Part shown: positions 7,263 to 15,883 of the stretch, one piece after another
Position numbering within the stretch: the first letter of the stretch is position 1
Layout: every line of letters begins with the position of its first letter
Notes under the pieces: model-generated
What the model was told of the DNA's origin: nothing
What the model saw: only the letters and a program-made list of their open reading frames with translations
Database searches by the model: none
Position numbers and translations under genes: made by a program
Assembly (NCBI GenBank): GCA_964410965.1
Contig: CAYPIY010000010.1
Span: 1 to 64,000 of the forward strand
Source of the DNA: JBBIRG01 sp964410965
GTDB lineage: Bacteria > CLD3 > SB21 > JBBIRG01
Direction: 5' to 3'
Length of the DNA stretch: 64,000 nucleotides

Positions 7263-8861
7263 ATGGAAAAGAAAACTACCCAACTAAAGAACATGATCCA
7301 TTCCGAGGGACTGGAATTCATCATGGAAGCGCATAACGGCTTATCGGCTAAAATCGTTGAAGAGACGGGTTTCAAGGGTATCTGGGGCAGCGGATTGTCC
7401 ATCTCGGCGGCGCTGGGAGTAAGAGATAATAATGAAGCGTCCTGGACTCAGGTTCTCGAAGTCGTGGAATTCATGAGCGACGCGACCACGATTCCGATTC
7501 TGCTGGACGGCGATACGGGGTACGGTAATTTCAACAACATGCGGAGGCTGGTCCAGAAACTGGAGCAGCGCAATGTCGCCGGCGTGTGCATCGAGGACAA
7601 GCTTTTTCCGAAAACCAATTCCTTTATTTCCGGCGAAACCCAGCCTTTGGCGGACATCAACGAGTTCTGCGGCAAGATCAAGGCCGGCCGTGATTCACAG
7701 AAAGACGATGATTTCGTGATCGTCGCGCGGATCGAGGCGTTCATCGCAGGATGGGGGCTGGAAGAGGCTTTGCGCAGGGCGGAAGCCTACCGGCAGGCCG
7801 GAGCGGACGCCATTCTCGTGCACAGTAAAAAATCCAAGCCGTCCGATATCGAGGCTTTCATGAAGGAATGGGGCAGCCGGCTTCCGGTCGTGATCGTTCC
7901 GACCAAGTATTATTCCACCCCGGCGGATCAGTTCCGGCAAATGGGAATCAGTCTCGTGATCTGGGCGAATCATAACGTCCGCGGGGCCATCAAAACCATG
8001 CAGGATATCAGCAAACAGATTTATACCGACCAGTCGCTGATCAATGTGGAAGACAGGGTGGTCACGGTCAGCGAGATCTTCCGCCTGCAGAACGCCGATG
8101 AGCTCGAAGCCGCGGAAGACAAATACCTTCCGACCACCGGCAAAGACGTTAACGCCGTCATTCTCGCGGCTTCCGAAGGATACAACCTGAAAGACCTGAC
8201 CAAGGATATTCCCAAAGTTCTGTTAAAAGTCCAGGGACGTACCTTGCTGGCCCGCACCACGGAAGAATTAAACCGGCTCGGCATCAAGGACATTTCTGTC
8301 GTACGCGGTTACAAAAAAGAAAAAGTCACCGCGACCAATATCAAAACGATCGACAACGATATCTACAACGACACCAAGGAACTCTACAGCCTGTACCTTG
8401 CGAAAGACGCCATCCTTGAAAACACGGTGATTGCGTACGGGGATATCGTTTTCAAGAGCTACATTCTGAACGACCTGCTGAACGACAACAACGACATCAC
8501 GATTCTGGTCGACGCCGATGTTGAAAAAACCGAGACCTACAAGGATTACACAAAAACCGACCGCGCGTATTCAAAAAACCTTTTCCAGGAAACGGTGAAA
8601 TTCAGCGCCATGTCCAACACGCTTCCCGATCAGGACATCAACGGGGAGTTTATCGGCCTGTGGAAAGTGAATAAGACCGGCGCTGAGGTCGTCCGCGCAA
8701 CCATGGATCGGATGGCAAAGGATCCCGGTTTCAAACAAAAGCGGATGGCGGACCTTTTTAATGAGATCGCCAAAACACATACTATCGCCGTGAAATTTAT
8801 CAGGGGTTCCTGGTTAGACATCGATGACGTCGTCGCTTTACAAAAAGCCGGCGATATGTAA
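7263..8861 (+). CDS. phosphoenolpyruvate mutase fused to a nucleotidyltransferase domain
   Basis: 532 residues. The N-terminal half is PEP mutase, which rearranges PEP to phosphonopyruvate and makes the C-P bond: DGDTGYGN (82-89) binds metal, and the diagnostic EDKLFPKTNS (111-120) marks mutases within the isocitrate lyase superfamily. The C-terminal half (from about 295) is a LicC/PntC-type nucleotidyltransferase: AVILAASEGYN (298-308), PKVLLKV, NDTKELYSLYLA, YGDIVF. Its nucleotide loop is unusual; the canonical AAGxxSRL of the separate enzyme at 17747-18460 is here AASEGYNL, so the Gly and Arg are lost. PEP mutase/cytidylyltransferase fusions are known in phosphonate tailoring loci. A 213-bp regulatory gap follows. 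The mutase call is firm; activity of the second domain is not. Confidence 0.93.
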   Translation: MEKKTTQLKNMIHSEGLEFIMEAHNGLSAKIVEETGFKGIWGSGLSISAALGVRDNNEASWTQVLEVVEFMSDATTIPILLDGDTGYGNFNNMRRLVQKLEQRNVAGVCIEDKLFPKTNSFISGETQPLADINEFCGKIKAGRDSQKDDDFVIVARIEAFIAGWGLEEALRRAEAYRQAGADAILVHSKKSKPSDIEAFMKEWGSRLPVVIVPTKYYSTPADQFRQMGISLVIWANHNVRGAIKTMQDISKQIYTDQSLINVEDRVVTVSEIFRLQNADELEAAEDKYLPTTGKDVNAVILAASEGYNLKDLTKDIPKVLLKVQGRTLLARTTEELNRLGIKDISVVRGYKKEKVTATNIKTIDNDIYNDTKELYSLYLAKDAILENTVIAYGDIVFKSYILNDLLNDNNDITILVDADVEKTETYKDYTKTDRAYSKNLFQETVKFSAMSNTLPDQDINGEFIGLWKVNKTGAEVVRATMDRMAKDPGFKQKRMADLFNEIAKTHTIAVKFIRGSWLDIDDVVALQKAGDM

Positions 8862-8880
8862 TTCCAAGATCAGGACACGT

Positions 8881-8928
8881 ATGCAATATTAAAATTGCAT
8901 GTGCAAGATTTATATTGCATTTATTTTG
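8881..8928 (+). promoter_or_regulatory. ATTGCAT repeats in the leader between PEP mutase and decarboxylase
   Basis: ATGCAAT (8881-8887) and ATTGCAT (8894-8900) form a small inverted repeat. A third ATTGCAT lies at 8914-8920, and a 12-bp direct repeat GCATTTATTTTG occurs at 8917-8928 and again at 9016-9027. The arrangement looks like spaced binding sites in an AT-rich leader. No regulator is recognised. Confidence 0.35.
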
Positions 8929-8935
8929 TGTTTTT

Positions 8936-8981
8936 TTTGTTTACCTTTGTTTAATAATTGTAATTGATCGGGGTAAACAAA
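8936..8981 (+). promoter_or_regulatory. 10-bp perfect inverted repeat, candidate operator
   Basis: TTTGTTTACC (8936-8945) and GGTAAACAAA (8972-8981) are exact reverse complements separated by 26 nt, within the 213-bp gap before the decarboxylase gene. It is either an operator for a dimeric regulator or a long-loop stem. It precedes the run of 13 co-directional genes ending at 22266. Confidence 0.45.
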
Positions 8982-9074
8982 TAAAAATCAACAGAAAAGC
9001 ACAGTAATTAATCTGGCATTTATTTTGCGAATATTAAAAGTAAGTTTTATCAAAACGAATGATATGAGGCTGAT

Positions 9075-10205
9075 ATGCTTAACACAAATGAATTCGGAAC
9101 TGAATTAAAGAAATACGGATTTGATTTTTATTCCGGGGTTCCCTGCTCCTTTCTGAAAGATTTAATCAATTACGCGATCAACGACTGCAATTACGTGATG
9201 GCGGCCAATGAAGGCGACGCCGTGGCCATTTGCGCGGGTGCGTACCTGGGCGGTCATAAGTCGGTTTTCCTTTGCCAGAACTCCGGGCTGACCAACGCCA
9301 CATCTCCGTTAACATCATTGAATTACTGTTTCAGGCTTCCATTGCTGGGATTTGTAAGCCTTCGCGGCGAACCCGGTCTGAACGACGAACCCCAGCATGA
9401 ACTGATGGGCACCATTACAACAAAATTCCTGGACATCATGGGAATCCCGTGGGAATTTCTCGCGCCGGACTTTTCCGAGGCCAAAAAGCAAATCGAACGG
9501 GCGAACCGGTTTATTGAAAACAATCAGACATTCTTTTTTGTCGTTAAGAAAGGCACGTTTGAAAAGGAAGCGCTGAAAAGCCAGAATCTGAACGTAAAAA
9601 CCAATCAGCGAAAAGTACTGCAGTCAAAAGCTGATCAGATGCCGACGCGGACAGAGATATTGCAGCGGCTGAACCGGATCAAAGATGGTTCAACCGTTCA
9701 ACTGGCTACGACCGGTAAGACCGGGCGCGAGCTGTACGAAGTGGAGGACGCGCCGAACAATCTGTACATGGTCGGCTCGATGGGCTGCATCAGCAGCATT
9801 GCGCTCGGCCTCGCGCTGGCCAGACCGGATAAAAAAATCATCGCTCTCGACGGGGACGGCGCTTTCCTGATGCGCCTGGGAGCCATCGCCACCAACGCAT
9901 ATTATGCGCCGGACAATATGCTCCACATCCTGCTTGACAACCAGGCTCACGATTCCACCGGCGGGCAGGCCACGGTTTCGACCATCGTCCGTTTTACGGA
10001 AATGGTCGCCGCGGCGGGTTATAAACATTCTGTCTATGTACATGATCTGGATGAACTCGAACGGGCCGTGAACGAATGGAAGCAAAACGGGGGTTTGACA
10101 TTCCTGTATATCAAAATGTCAAAAGGTTCGCCCCCGGAACTGGGCCGGCCAAAAGTAAAACCCTACGAAGTGAAAGAAAGGCTAATGACATTTATTAAAT
10201 CCTGA
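9075..10205 (+). CDS. phosphonopyruvate decarboxylase
   Basis: 376 residues, the usual size for the ThDP-dependent decarboxylase that pulls the unfavourable PEP mutase step by turning phosphonopyruvate into phosphonoacetaldehyde. The N-terminal pyrimidine-binding domain shows SGVPCSFLKDL (20-30) and AANEGDAVA with the catalytic-type E46. The C-terminal ThDP-binding domain has GDGAFLMRLG (from 260) and the diagnostic LLDNQAHDSTGGQ, very close to the family's LDNxAHDSTGGQ. GAGG lies 6 nt before the ATG. A 30-bp gap leads to the porin genes, so transcription probably runs on into them. Confidence 0.94.
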   Translation: MLNTNEFGTELKKYGFDFYSGVPCSFLKDLINYAINDCNYVMAANEGDAVAICAGAYLGGHKSVFLCQNSGLTNATSPLTSLNYCFRLPLLGFVSLRGEPGLNDEPQHELMGTITTKFLDIMGIPWEFLAPDFSEAKKQIERANRFIENNQTFFFVVKKGTFEKEALKSQNLNVKTNQRKVLQSKADQMPTRTEILQRLNRIKDGSTVQLATTGKTGRELYEVEDAPNNLYMVGSMGCISSIALGLALARPDKKIIALDGDGAFLMRLGAIATNAYYAPDNMLHILLDNQAHDSTGGQATVSTIVRFTEMVAAAGYKHSVYVHDLDELERAVNEWKQNGGLTFLYIKMSKGSPPELGRPKVKPYEVKERLMTFIKS

Positions 10206-10235
10206 GTGTATTCAGGAAATCAGGCTAATCGTAAA

Positions 10236-11465
10236 ATGAAAACTGTTTTAGCATACCGGATTTTTTCTCTGACCTGTGTTTTTCTGTTATTATCACATCG
10301 CCTGCATGCGTCGGCTGAAGTTGACAGCCTGAGTTTTATTAATGGAAAACTCCGGTTAAGCGGACTTCTACAGATCCAATCGTTTGCGTATCCCGGCAAT
10401 GTCGGCCATGGTGAAGACAGCTATATCGATAAATCGGCCAAAATCAATATCCGGCGGGGCCGGATGGGAATGAGAGTATTCCCCATGGAAAGACTATCAC
10501 TCTCCGCCGAACTGGATATCAGCCATAAATACTCCGGAAATGATCCTCTGCTTTTTACGGTCAAAGACAGTCATGCAACCCGTCCCGTTAAGGCCGGCCT
10601 TTGGGCATGGGAATTGAAATTTAACATTAATGAAAAATCCTATGTCCGTTTCGGGCGATTCAGAATACCCGTCTGGAGGGAAGAAATGCGTCAGGATGAA
10701 GAGCTGATACTGATCGAACGCAGCCGTCCGGCGAGGTATTTGCGTTTTCTCGGCCTTTCCGGTTATCATGACGGCGGGGAACTCGGGCTGGGCTTTCAGA
10801 ACGGATTCAGGCTGACCGTGAATGTTTCCAGAACGCCCAAGGACAACCCTGAAACGTACAGGAATTATTTTACGAAAAAAACCGGTGGCATGAATTCCCT
10901 TTCAGGCCGGATGGAGTTGCCGATGATGGATAACCGCATGATTGCGGGATTGTCATTTGTAAAAAACACTTTCGACTACTGGCCGAAAGAGTCCGGCAGT
11001 GAGCGCAACGCAACCCTATTTGCCGTAGCCCCGGATTTTTTCGGGATGATTCAGAAAAACAATCACCGGATCGAGCTCGAAACGGGATTCGCCTATATTA
11101 GCGGCCCGGAAGAAGGAAGCGAATGGATGCCTTACCGGAGGCTCCGGAACAACTTCATGGCCAACGGTACATTCACATGGAAAACCTTTTTTTCAGGTAC
11201 CGGTTTCCGCCCGGACTGGATTTCACTATCAGCGGGGATGGGATATTATCACAGTCAGATCGGCTTGTTCCAGTTTTCAGATCATCCGGATTACGCGTCG
11301 GTATGGATTCCTAAAGAGGGTTACACGTATCGTTTAGGATCAGTCCTGTCACTGACGAAGAACTTCAGGCTGCATCTTGATTACGAGCTTGAAAGAGGAA
11401 GCCTGGTTTATCAGCAAACCTATCTTACTCATATCATCCGCAGTCAGTTATCAATAATCTTATAG
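10236..11465 (+). CDS. OprO/OprP-like outer-membrane porin
   Basis: About 409 residues from the ATG at 10236. The frame also opens with GTG at 10206, but the later start gives a clean signal peptide (MKTVLAYRIFSLTCVFLLLSH) ending near ASA. Alternating aromatic and polar strands mark a beta-barrel. INIRRGRMGM and RFGRFRIPVWREEM plus LIERSRPARYL mirror the RRARLG and GQFKxPFxxE...MERS segments of phosphate-selective porins O/P. It ends with a strand and a hydrophobic tail (SQLSIIL) rather than the classical terminal Phe. It is a paralogue of the next gene (9-bp gap). It may admit phosphate or phosphonate compounds; the selectivity is inferred from family likeness only. Confidence 0.75.
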   Translation: MKTVLAYRIFSLTCVFLLLSHRLHASAEVDSLSFINGKLRLSGLLQIQSFAYPGNVGHGEDSYIDKSAKINIRRGRMGMRVFPMERLSLSAELDISHKYSGNDPLLFTVKDSHATRPVKAGLWAWELKFNINEKSYVRFGRFRIPVWREEMRQDEELILIERSRPARYLRFLGLSGYHDGGELGLGFQNGFRLTVNVSRTPKDNPETYRNYFTKKTGGMNSLSGRMELPMMDNRMIAGLSFVKNTFDYWPKESGSERNATLFAVAPDFFGMIQKNNHRIELETGFAYISGPEEGSEWMPYRRLRNNFMANGTFTWKTFFSGTGFRPDWISLSAGMGYYHSQIGLFQFSDHPDYASVWIPKEGYTYRLGSVLSLTKNFRLHLDYELERGSLVYQQTYLTHIIRSQLSIIL

Positions 11466-11474
11466 GATAAAAAT

Positions 11475-12722
11475 ATGTCCGTCACAAAAGTAAAAATCGT
11501 TGTTATTACCCTGGTGTGTTTATGCGCTGATCCGGCCAGCATATTTCCGCAGATCGACAGCCTGAGTTTTTTTAAGGACAAGATCCGATTTAACGGTCTT
11601 TTTCAATACCAGGGAATCAATTACCTCGGTGGCGTAGGCCACGCCCCGGAAGAGTTAATCGATAAAACCACGAAATATAATATCCGGCGCGGTCGGTTCG
11701 GAGTAGTCCTGAAGCTTATCGATAAAACCAGCGCCAGCGCAGAGATTGACATCAGCCATAAGTATTCCATGAAAGATCCGCTCCTATTACCGCGCCATGA
11801 CAGCCATCCGCCCAACCCGGTTGTTTTTAATCTGCTGTCCTATGAGTTCCGGTTTCTTCTGACCGAAAAAGCCTACCTGCGAATCGGCCGGTTCAAGGCT
11901 CCTTTCTGGAGAGAGGAGATGCGGGATGACCGGGATCTTATGCTGATCGAACGGAGCCGCGCGTCACGGTATCTCCGTTTCTTCGGGCTTTCAGGATACC
12001 GCACGGGTGCGGAAGCCGGATTTACCTTTGCGGGAGGATTTAAGCTGATTGCCAATGTATCCAAAACACCGCTCGAAAATCATGAAACCTACAAAAATTA
12101 TTTCACCAAAAAATCGTCCAAACTCAATTCCTATTCCGGCCGTATTGAACTGCCGATGTTCAGTAATAAAGCTGTCCTGGGCATGTCGATCGTGAATAAT
12201 ACCATCCGGTGGGCGATCAACGACAATGTCTCCGTCAATACCGATATCTCCGCGTTCGCGCCTGATCTGTTCATGTCATTCAATTCCGGAATACATGATT
12301 TTGAGTTTGAAGCCGGCATGACGGCCGTGTCAGGACCCAGAGGCGGAAACCTGATAGAGCCTGAGTGGTTTGATTTCGATACGGATCCCGCGAATACTTT
12401 TGCGGACTGTACGTTCAGATGGAAAATGGACCTATCGAAAACGACCCGACTGATCGATTGGGTCAGTGTTTCATCCGGCATTTCTTACTACAGCGGTTAC
12501 ATCGGCCAGTACCAGTTTCTTCATCATCCGGATTATGTGAAGTTACGGGCTTCCGGTAACGGATGGTTCACAAAAAGCGGATATACGTATCGTTTCGGCG
12601 CGGGCATTAATCTGTACCGCCATATCAGATTCAATATTGATTATGAAATAGAAGAGGGCGTTAAATCGTATGAGTCACATTATACAAAAATTCTCAGAAG
12701 TCAATTATCAATTATTATTTAG
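11475..12722 (+). CDS. OprO/OprP-like outer-membrane porin, paralogue
   Basis: 415 residues with an N-terminal signal peptide (about 1-26), then IDSLSFFKDKIRFNGLFQYQG, which closely follows the preceding gene's VDSLSFINGKLRLSGLLQIQS. The NIRRGRFGV, RIGRFKAPFWREEM and LIERSRASRYL motifs are shared with phosphate-selective porins. The two genes look like a tandem duplication that has diverged widely but kept the barrel strands and the SQLSII terminus. AGGATAAAAAT precedes the ATG. The next gene starts 10 bp after the stop, within what appears to be a long operon. Confidence 0.75.
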   Translation: MSVTKVKIVVITLVCLCADPASIFPQIDSLSFFKDKIRFNGLFQYQGINYLGGVGHAPEELIDKTTKYNIRRGRFGVVLKLIDKTSASAEIDISHKYSMKDPLLLPRHDSHPPNPVVFNLLSYEFRFLLTEKAYLRIGRFKAPFWREEMRDDRDLMLIERSRASRYLRFFGLSGYRTGAEAGFTFAGGFKLIANVSKTPLENHETYKNYFTKKSSKLNSYSGRIELPMFSNKAVLGMSIVNNTIRWAINDNVSVNTDISAFAPDLFMSFNSGIHDFEFEAGMTAVSGPRGGNLIEPEWFDFDTDPANTFADCTFRWKMDLSKTTRLIDWVSVSSGISYYSGYIGQYQFLHHPDYVKLRASGNGWFTKSGYTYRFGAGINLYRHIRFNIDYEIEEGVKSYESHYTKILRSQLSIII

Positions 12723-12732
12723 GAGAAAAAGA

Positions 12733-13410
12733 ATGAATAAGTTTATTCTGATGATTCAATTGTTTATGGTCGTGTCTGTATCACAAGCAATACAGGGTCA
12801 GGAATCTGCCGGCGACAGTTCCGTATTTTCACTGTTCGTGGGTTACAGCAATTATGAATTCGGCAAAAACACAGGCACAAGCCAATACGGGGAAGATGAA
12901 AACGGCTCGTTACCTCTTTCCGGGGGATTCGCGCCATCCATCGGCGCGGAGTGGTCGTTTTATCCGGGCAAACGTGCAGTGATCAATCTGGGAACCGCTT
13001 TCATGTATGTGAATCATTCTCAAGGATATGCGGGAAGTATAGATCCCAGGGGAAAAGAATATGATCACCATTACTTATACGCTTCGGCATACATGATGGG
13101 TCTCTATCCGCTGCTTACCGATCCCCGGTTCAGAATACAAACAGGACTGGGACTTTTTTATGATGAGATCCTGTATTCAAAAACACAGTCTGAATTCGGC
13201 GACGAGCATGATTATAAAGTCGAAGGCGGCGGAAGTCATCTGGACTTTGTGACGCGGTTTAACATATCGGCCGGCCGGACTATACAATTTACTCCCTATT
13301 TTTGTTACAACCTGATGTCGAACTGCAAGATCCGGTACCGGGACCAGGTCATTATCAATTTTCCTGAAGGTTTACGATTCGGCATTATTACAAAAATTAA
13401 CTTAAGATAG
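12733..13410 (+). CDS. outer-membrane beta-barrel protein, unknown function
   Basis: 225 residues from the ATG at 12733, chosen because AGGAGAAAAAGA lies immediately upstream and the product then begins with a signal peptide (MNKFILMIQLFMVVSVSQA). The open frame extends 63 bp upstream into the previous gene, but that extension would bury the signal sequence. The mature part has alternating strands (FSLFVGYSNYEFG, GAEWSFYPGKRAVINLGTAFMY) and ends with a strand LRFGIITKINLR. No named family is recognised. It is the third barrel in a row and is probably cotranscribed. Confidence 0.7.
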   Translation: MNKFILMIQLFMVVSVSQAIQGQESAGDSSVFSLFVGYSNYEFGKNTGTSQYGEDENGSLPLSGGFAPSIGAEWSFYPGKRAVINLGTAFMYVNHSQGYAGSIDPRGKEYDHHYLYASAYMMGLYPLLTDPRFRIQTGLGLFYDEILYSKTQSEFGDEHDYKVEGGGSHLDFVTRFNISAGRTIQFTPYFCYNLMSNCKIRYRDQVIINFPEGLRFGIITKINLR

Positions 13411-13418
13411 ATAAAAAT

Positions 13419-14129
13419 ATGAAAAATCAATTATTCAGAGCAAAGATCATCTTAGTCGTGATCATATTATTCATGATGAAAGATGATATAAAAGCCCAGG
13501 AACAGCAACGTTCACGGCATCAGTTTTCGGCCACATTAGGAGCCCGGACCCTCTCACTATCAGGAACCGCCGGGATAAACGCGCGCTGGTGGGGAGACGG
13601 GATCGTGAGGTCGCCGGATAAAGCATTCGGCACGCTGAAAGGGTTCACGGGAGGAATCACCTATACCTATAACATGGGACGGATGAACGTAGGCGCCAGT
13701 GTTTATGGCGGTTATACCGGAAATACCAAACGGTATAAAGGTTTTAAAAATTCAATGTATTTCTGGGAACGGACTTTCAGCGCATTCGCCGCCTACCGCG
13801 CGTGGGAATCGGGTCCATTGTCGATGGATATGGGATTTTCAATCAACCAGACCGCGACTTCCAAATTTGATATGGAACTTTCAACACTCGGGGACGAGAA
13901 CGAAACTTTCAAAATCCGCGGCGAGGGGTCATATGTCGATATTTTCGGAAAACTCACGTATCAGATTCATCCCCGCCTGGCGATCAGCGCTCGGGTATCA
14001 CAGGTTGCCTTAAACAGCGCCGCGCTCATGTTCGTGAGTACAGATGAATCATATCACTTTGGTGACCTCACAAAATATCCGAAAAACCTGATGTACCGAA
14101 TTGAAACACAATTTGTAATTAAAAAATAA
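13419..14129 (+). CDS. outer-membrane beta-barrel protein, unknown function
   Basis: 236 residues. The N-terminal signal peptide (about 1-26, MKNQLFRAKIILVVIILFMM, cut near KAQ) is followed by Gly/Tyr-rich alternating strands (FTGGITYTYNMGRMNVGASVYGG). The C-terminus is YRIETQFVIKK. It lies 8 bp after the preceding barrel gene and 13 bp before the next. No family is recognised; the operon context suggests a surface role tied to the phosphonate locus, which is inference. Confidence 0.7.
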   Translation: MKNQLFRAKIILVVIILFMMKDDIKAQEQQRSRHQFSATLGARTLSLSGTAGINARWWGDGIVRSPDKAFGTLKGFTGGITYTYNMGRMNVGASVYGGYTGNTKRYKGFKNSMYFWERTFSAFAAYRAWESGPLSMDMGFSINQTATSKFDMELSTLGDENETFKIRGEGSYVDIFGKLTYQIHPRLAISARVSQVALNSAALMFVSTDESYHFGDLTKYPKNLMYRIETQFVIKK

Positions 14130-14142
14130 AAGATAAACCGCC

Positions 14143-14796
14143 ATGAAAACAATAATCACTCCGGTCCTGCTCCTGATGCTTCTCGGGTTTCATCATTCTT
14201 ATGCTCAGAATGAAACGGACAGCCGCCGGTTCCTTAATTTCAACATTCAGTACGAACGTTTGTCCACGACATTAGGCCAGCCTTACGCATGGAACGCCGG
14301 CGCCGATTACGGAAAAAGCTTCGCTTCAGGCTGGGAATTGTCCGCCGGTCTGGGATTGATCCGCAACGCGTTTACGGAAAAGGGAAGCATCGCCTATCTC
14401 CGTTATGATGACTGGATCGCGGCGTTCCGCCTTTCGGCTGATTACGAATTACTCCGGTTCGGCCGGTTTAGGTGGCTGGCCGGTTCATCCCTCACCAGAT
14501 TTGTGAGCTTGTCCTCAAAAGTCAAATGGATACCCATCGACCGGCTGCAGTATCCGAATTCGATTCATTCAAAAAACGCGACGTTAAACGGCGCATCGCT
14601 TGACATAATCACCCGGGTCAATTGCAGGGTACTCGACCGGATTTATGTTGAACCCTGCGTTCGTTTTACCGTCATGAACGATATCGGCGGAAACTTAACA
14701 GGTGGACGGGAATTGACCAGCCCTTATTCCATGAGATGGGAAGTGAAAAAAGATTTTAACTTCGGCCTTAACGTGCAGTATCAGATAGGATTATAG
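14143..14796 (+). CDS. outer-membrane beta-barrel protein, unknown function
   Basis: 217 residues. A signal peptide (MKTIITPVLLLMLLGFHHSYAQ) precedes barrel-like strands such as FLNFNIQYERLSTT, WELSAGLGLIRNAF and FNFGLNVQYQIGL at the very C-terminus. It resembles the last gene of the run (21520-22266) in the opening (KIQYG/NIQYER) and in overall pattern, so the two may be paired paralogues, each next to an Asp-box lipoprotein gene. Three base pairs separate it from the lipoprotein gene that follows, implying tight coupling. Confidence 0.68.
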   Translation: MKTIITPVLLLMLLGFHHSYAQNETDSRRFLNFNIQYERLSTTLGQPYAWNAGADYGKSFASGWELSAGLGLIRNAFTEKGSIAYLRYDDWIAAFRLSADYELLRFGRFRWLAGSSLTRFVSLSSKVKWIPIDRLQYPNSIHSKNATLNGASLDIITRVNCRVLDRIYVEPCVRFTVMNDIGGNLTGGRELTSPYSMRWEVKKDFNFGLNVQYQIGL

Positions 14797-14799
14797 GTT

Positions 14800-15765
14800 A
14801 TGAAAAATATCATTCAGCACATTTTTATCATTATCCCGGTTGTCATTTTTTTGTCCGGCTGCTCCGCGGATATCCCGCCGTATGATGAAAGCTTAACCTG
14901 GGAACGTGTTCCTGAACCAAAATCAGGCGGCGATTTAAGTGTCATGAAAATAGTATACATTGATGACAACAACGATTTGTATGCCGTCAAGAATGACACG
15001 TTATGGTACTCCGCAGACTTGGGCGAGAACTGGATACACATCGAATCACCGCTCGGATACCAGTATTACCGGGACTATGAGATACATCATGACGGCGCGA
15101 TTTTTATTTTAGATGAAGGTATTCTGCACAGAACTACCAACCGGGGAACAAGCTGGACTCAGCATCCGATACCCTTTACCGGATATTTATTAATGAATCC
15201 TTCAGGTCATCTGTTTATGGGTATATATTATGACCTGTACCGGTCTACGGATATGGGTACCAGCTGGCATCAGGTCAACGTACCACGTGATCAGTATAAT
15301 CATATCTACAATGTTACCATGGCCAACAACGGTGATCTGATATGTTTCAGCAGTCCTCATTCGTTTTATTCGACGAATGAGGGTCTGAAATGGGATACGA
15401 TCCCCAGTCCCGGTGCAGTACGCACGTATGTGAATTCAGCACGGGATATAGTGATCAATGGATCTGTGACCCTGCGTTCTACAGATCTTGGACGGAACTG
15501 GATCGATATGAATTTCCGGCAGGGCATATCCGATGTGCTATGGGCAAAAGACAGTCTCAGAATCATTTCAGGATCGGGCGGAGTGTATCGCTGGCTGGGC
15601 GGCGGTAGTTGGTCACAGGTTAATTCCGGCCTTCCGGAGCATCCGAATTGTGATGAACCCTGGTGTTACGTAACGGCCATGAAAATGGATACATCCGGAA
15701 TAGTTTACGCAAATACATACAAGGGCGCATACCGGTCAAAAAAAAGCATCAGTGAATTAGAATAA
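14800..15765 (+). CDS. Asp-box (BNR-repeat) lipoprotein
   Basis: 321 residues. The signal peptide ends in a lipobox LSGC (Cys about 22), followed by SADIPPYDESLTWERV, an N-terminal motif shared with 15884-16879 and, in weaker form, 19682-21523. The remainder holds Asp-box-like repeats (YRSTDMGTSWHQV, YSTNEGLKWDTI, RSTDLGRNWIDM) of the sialidase or Ycf48-like beta-propeller type. Asp boxes are structural turns, so no enzyme activity follows from them, and I see no sialidase catalytic arginine set. Probably a surface or periplasmic propeller lipoprotein of unknown role. Confidence 0.75.
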   Translation: MKNIIQHIFIIIPVVIFLSGCSADIPPYDESLTWERVPEPKSGGDLSVMKIVYIDDNNDLYAVKNDTLWYSADLGENWIHIESPLGYQYYRDYEIHHDGAIFILDEGILHRTTNRGTSWTQHPIPFTGYLLMNPSGHLFMGIYYDLYRSTDMGTSWHQVNVPRDQYNHIYNVTMANNGDLICFSSPHSFYSTNEGLKWDTIPSPGAVRTYVNSARDIVINGSVTLRSTDLGRNWIDMNFRQGISDVLWAKDSLRIISGSGGVYRWLGGGSWSQVNSGLPEHPNCDEPWCYVTAMKMDTSGIVYANTYKGAYRSKKSISELE

Positions 15766-15883
15766 TTATTCTATACCTGAAACAGTTGATATGGAAACTG
15801 AATTCATGAAACGCACAATTCTTTTTTGGGGCGAATTTTTCAGAAGACCCCGGAAAACATTAATCATTCATGTGATTGATCAG

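Noticed and set aside
8862..9074. Riboswitch in the leader of the decarboxylase gene
   Set aside because: No known aptamer core is recognisable; the AT-rich repeats fit protein binding sites better.
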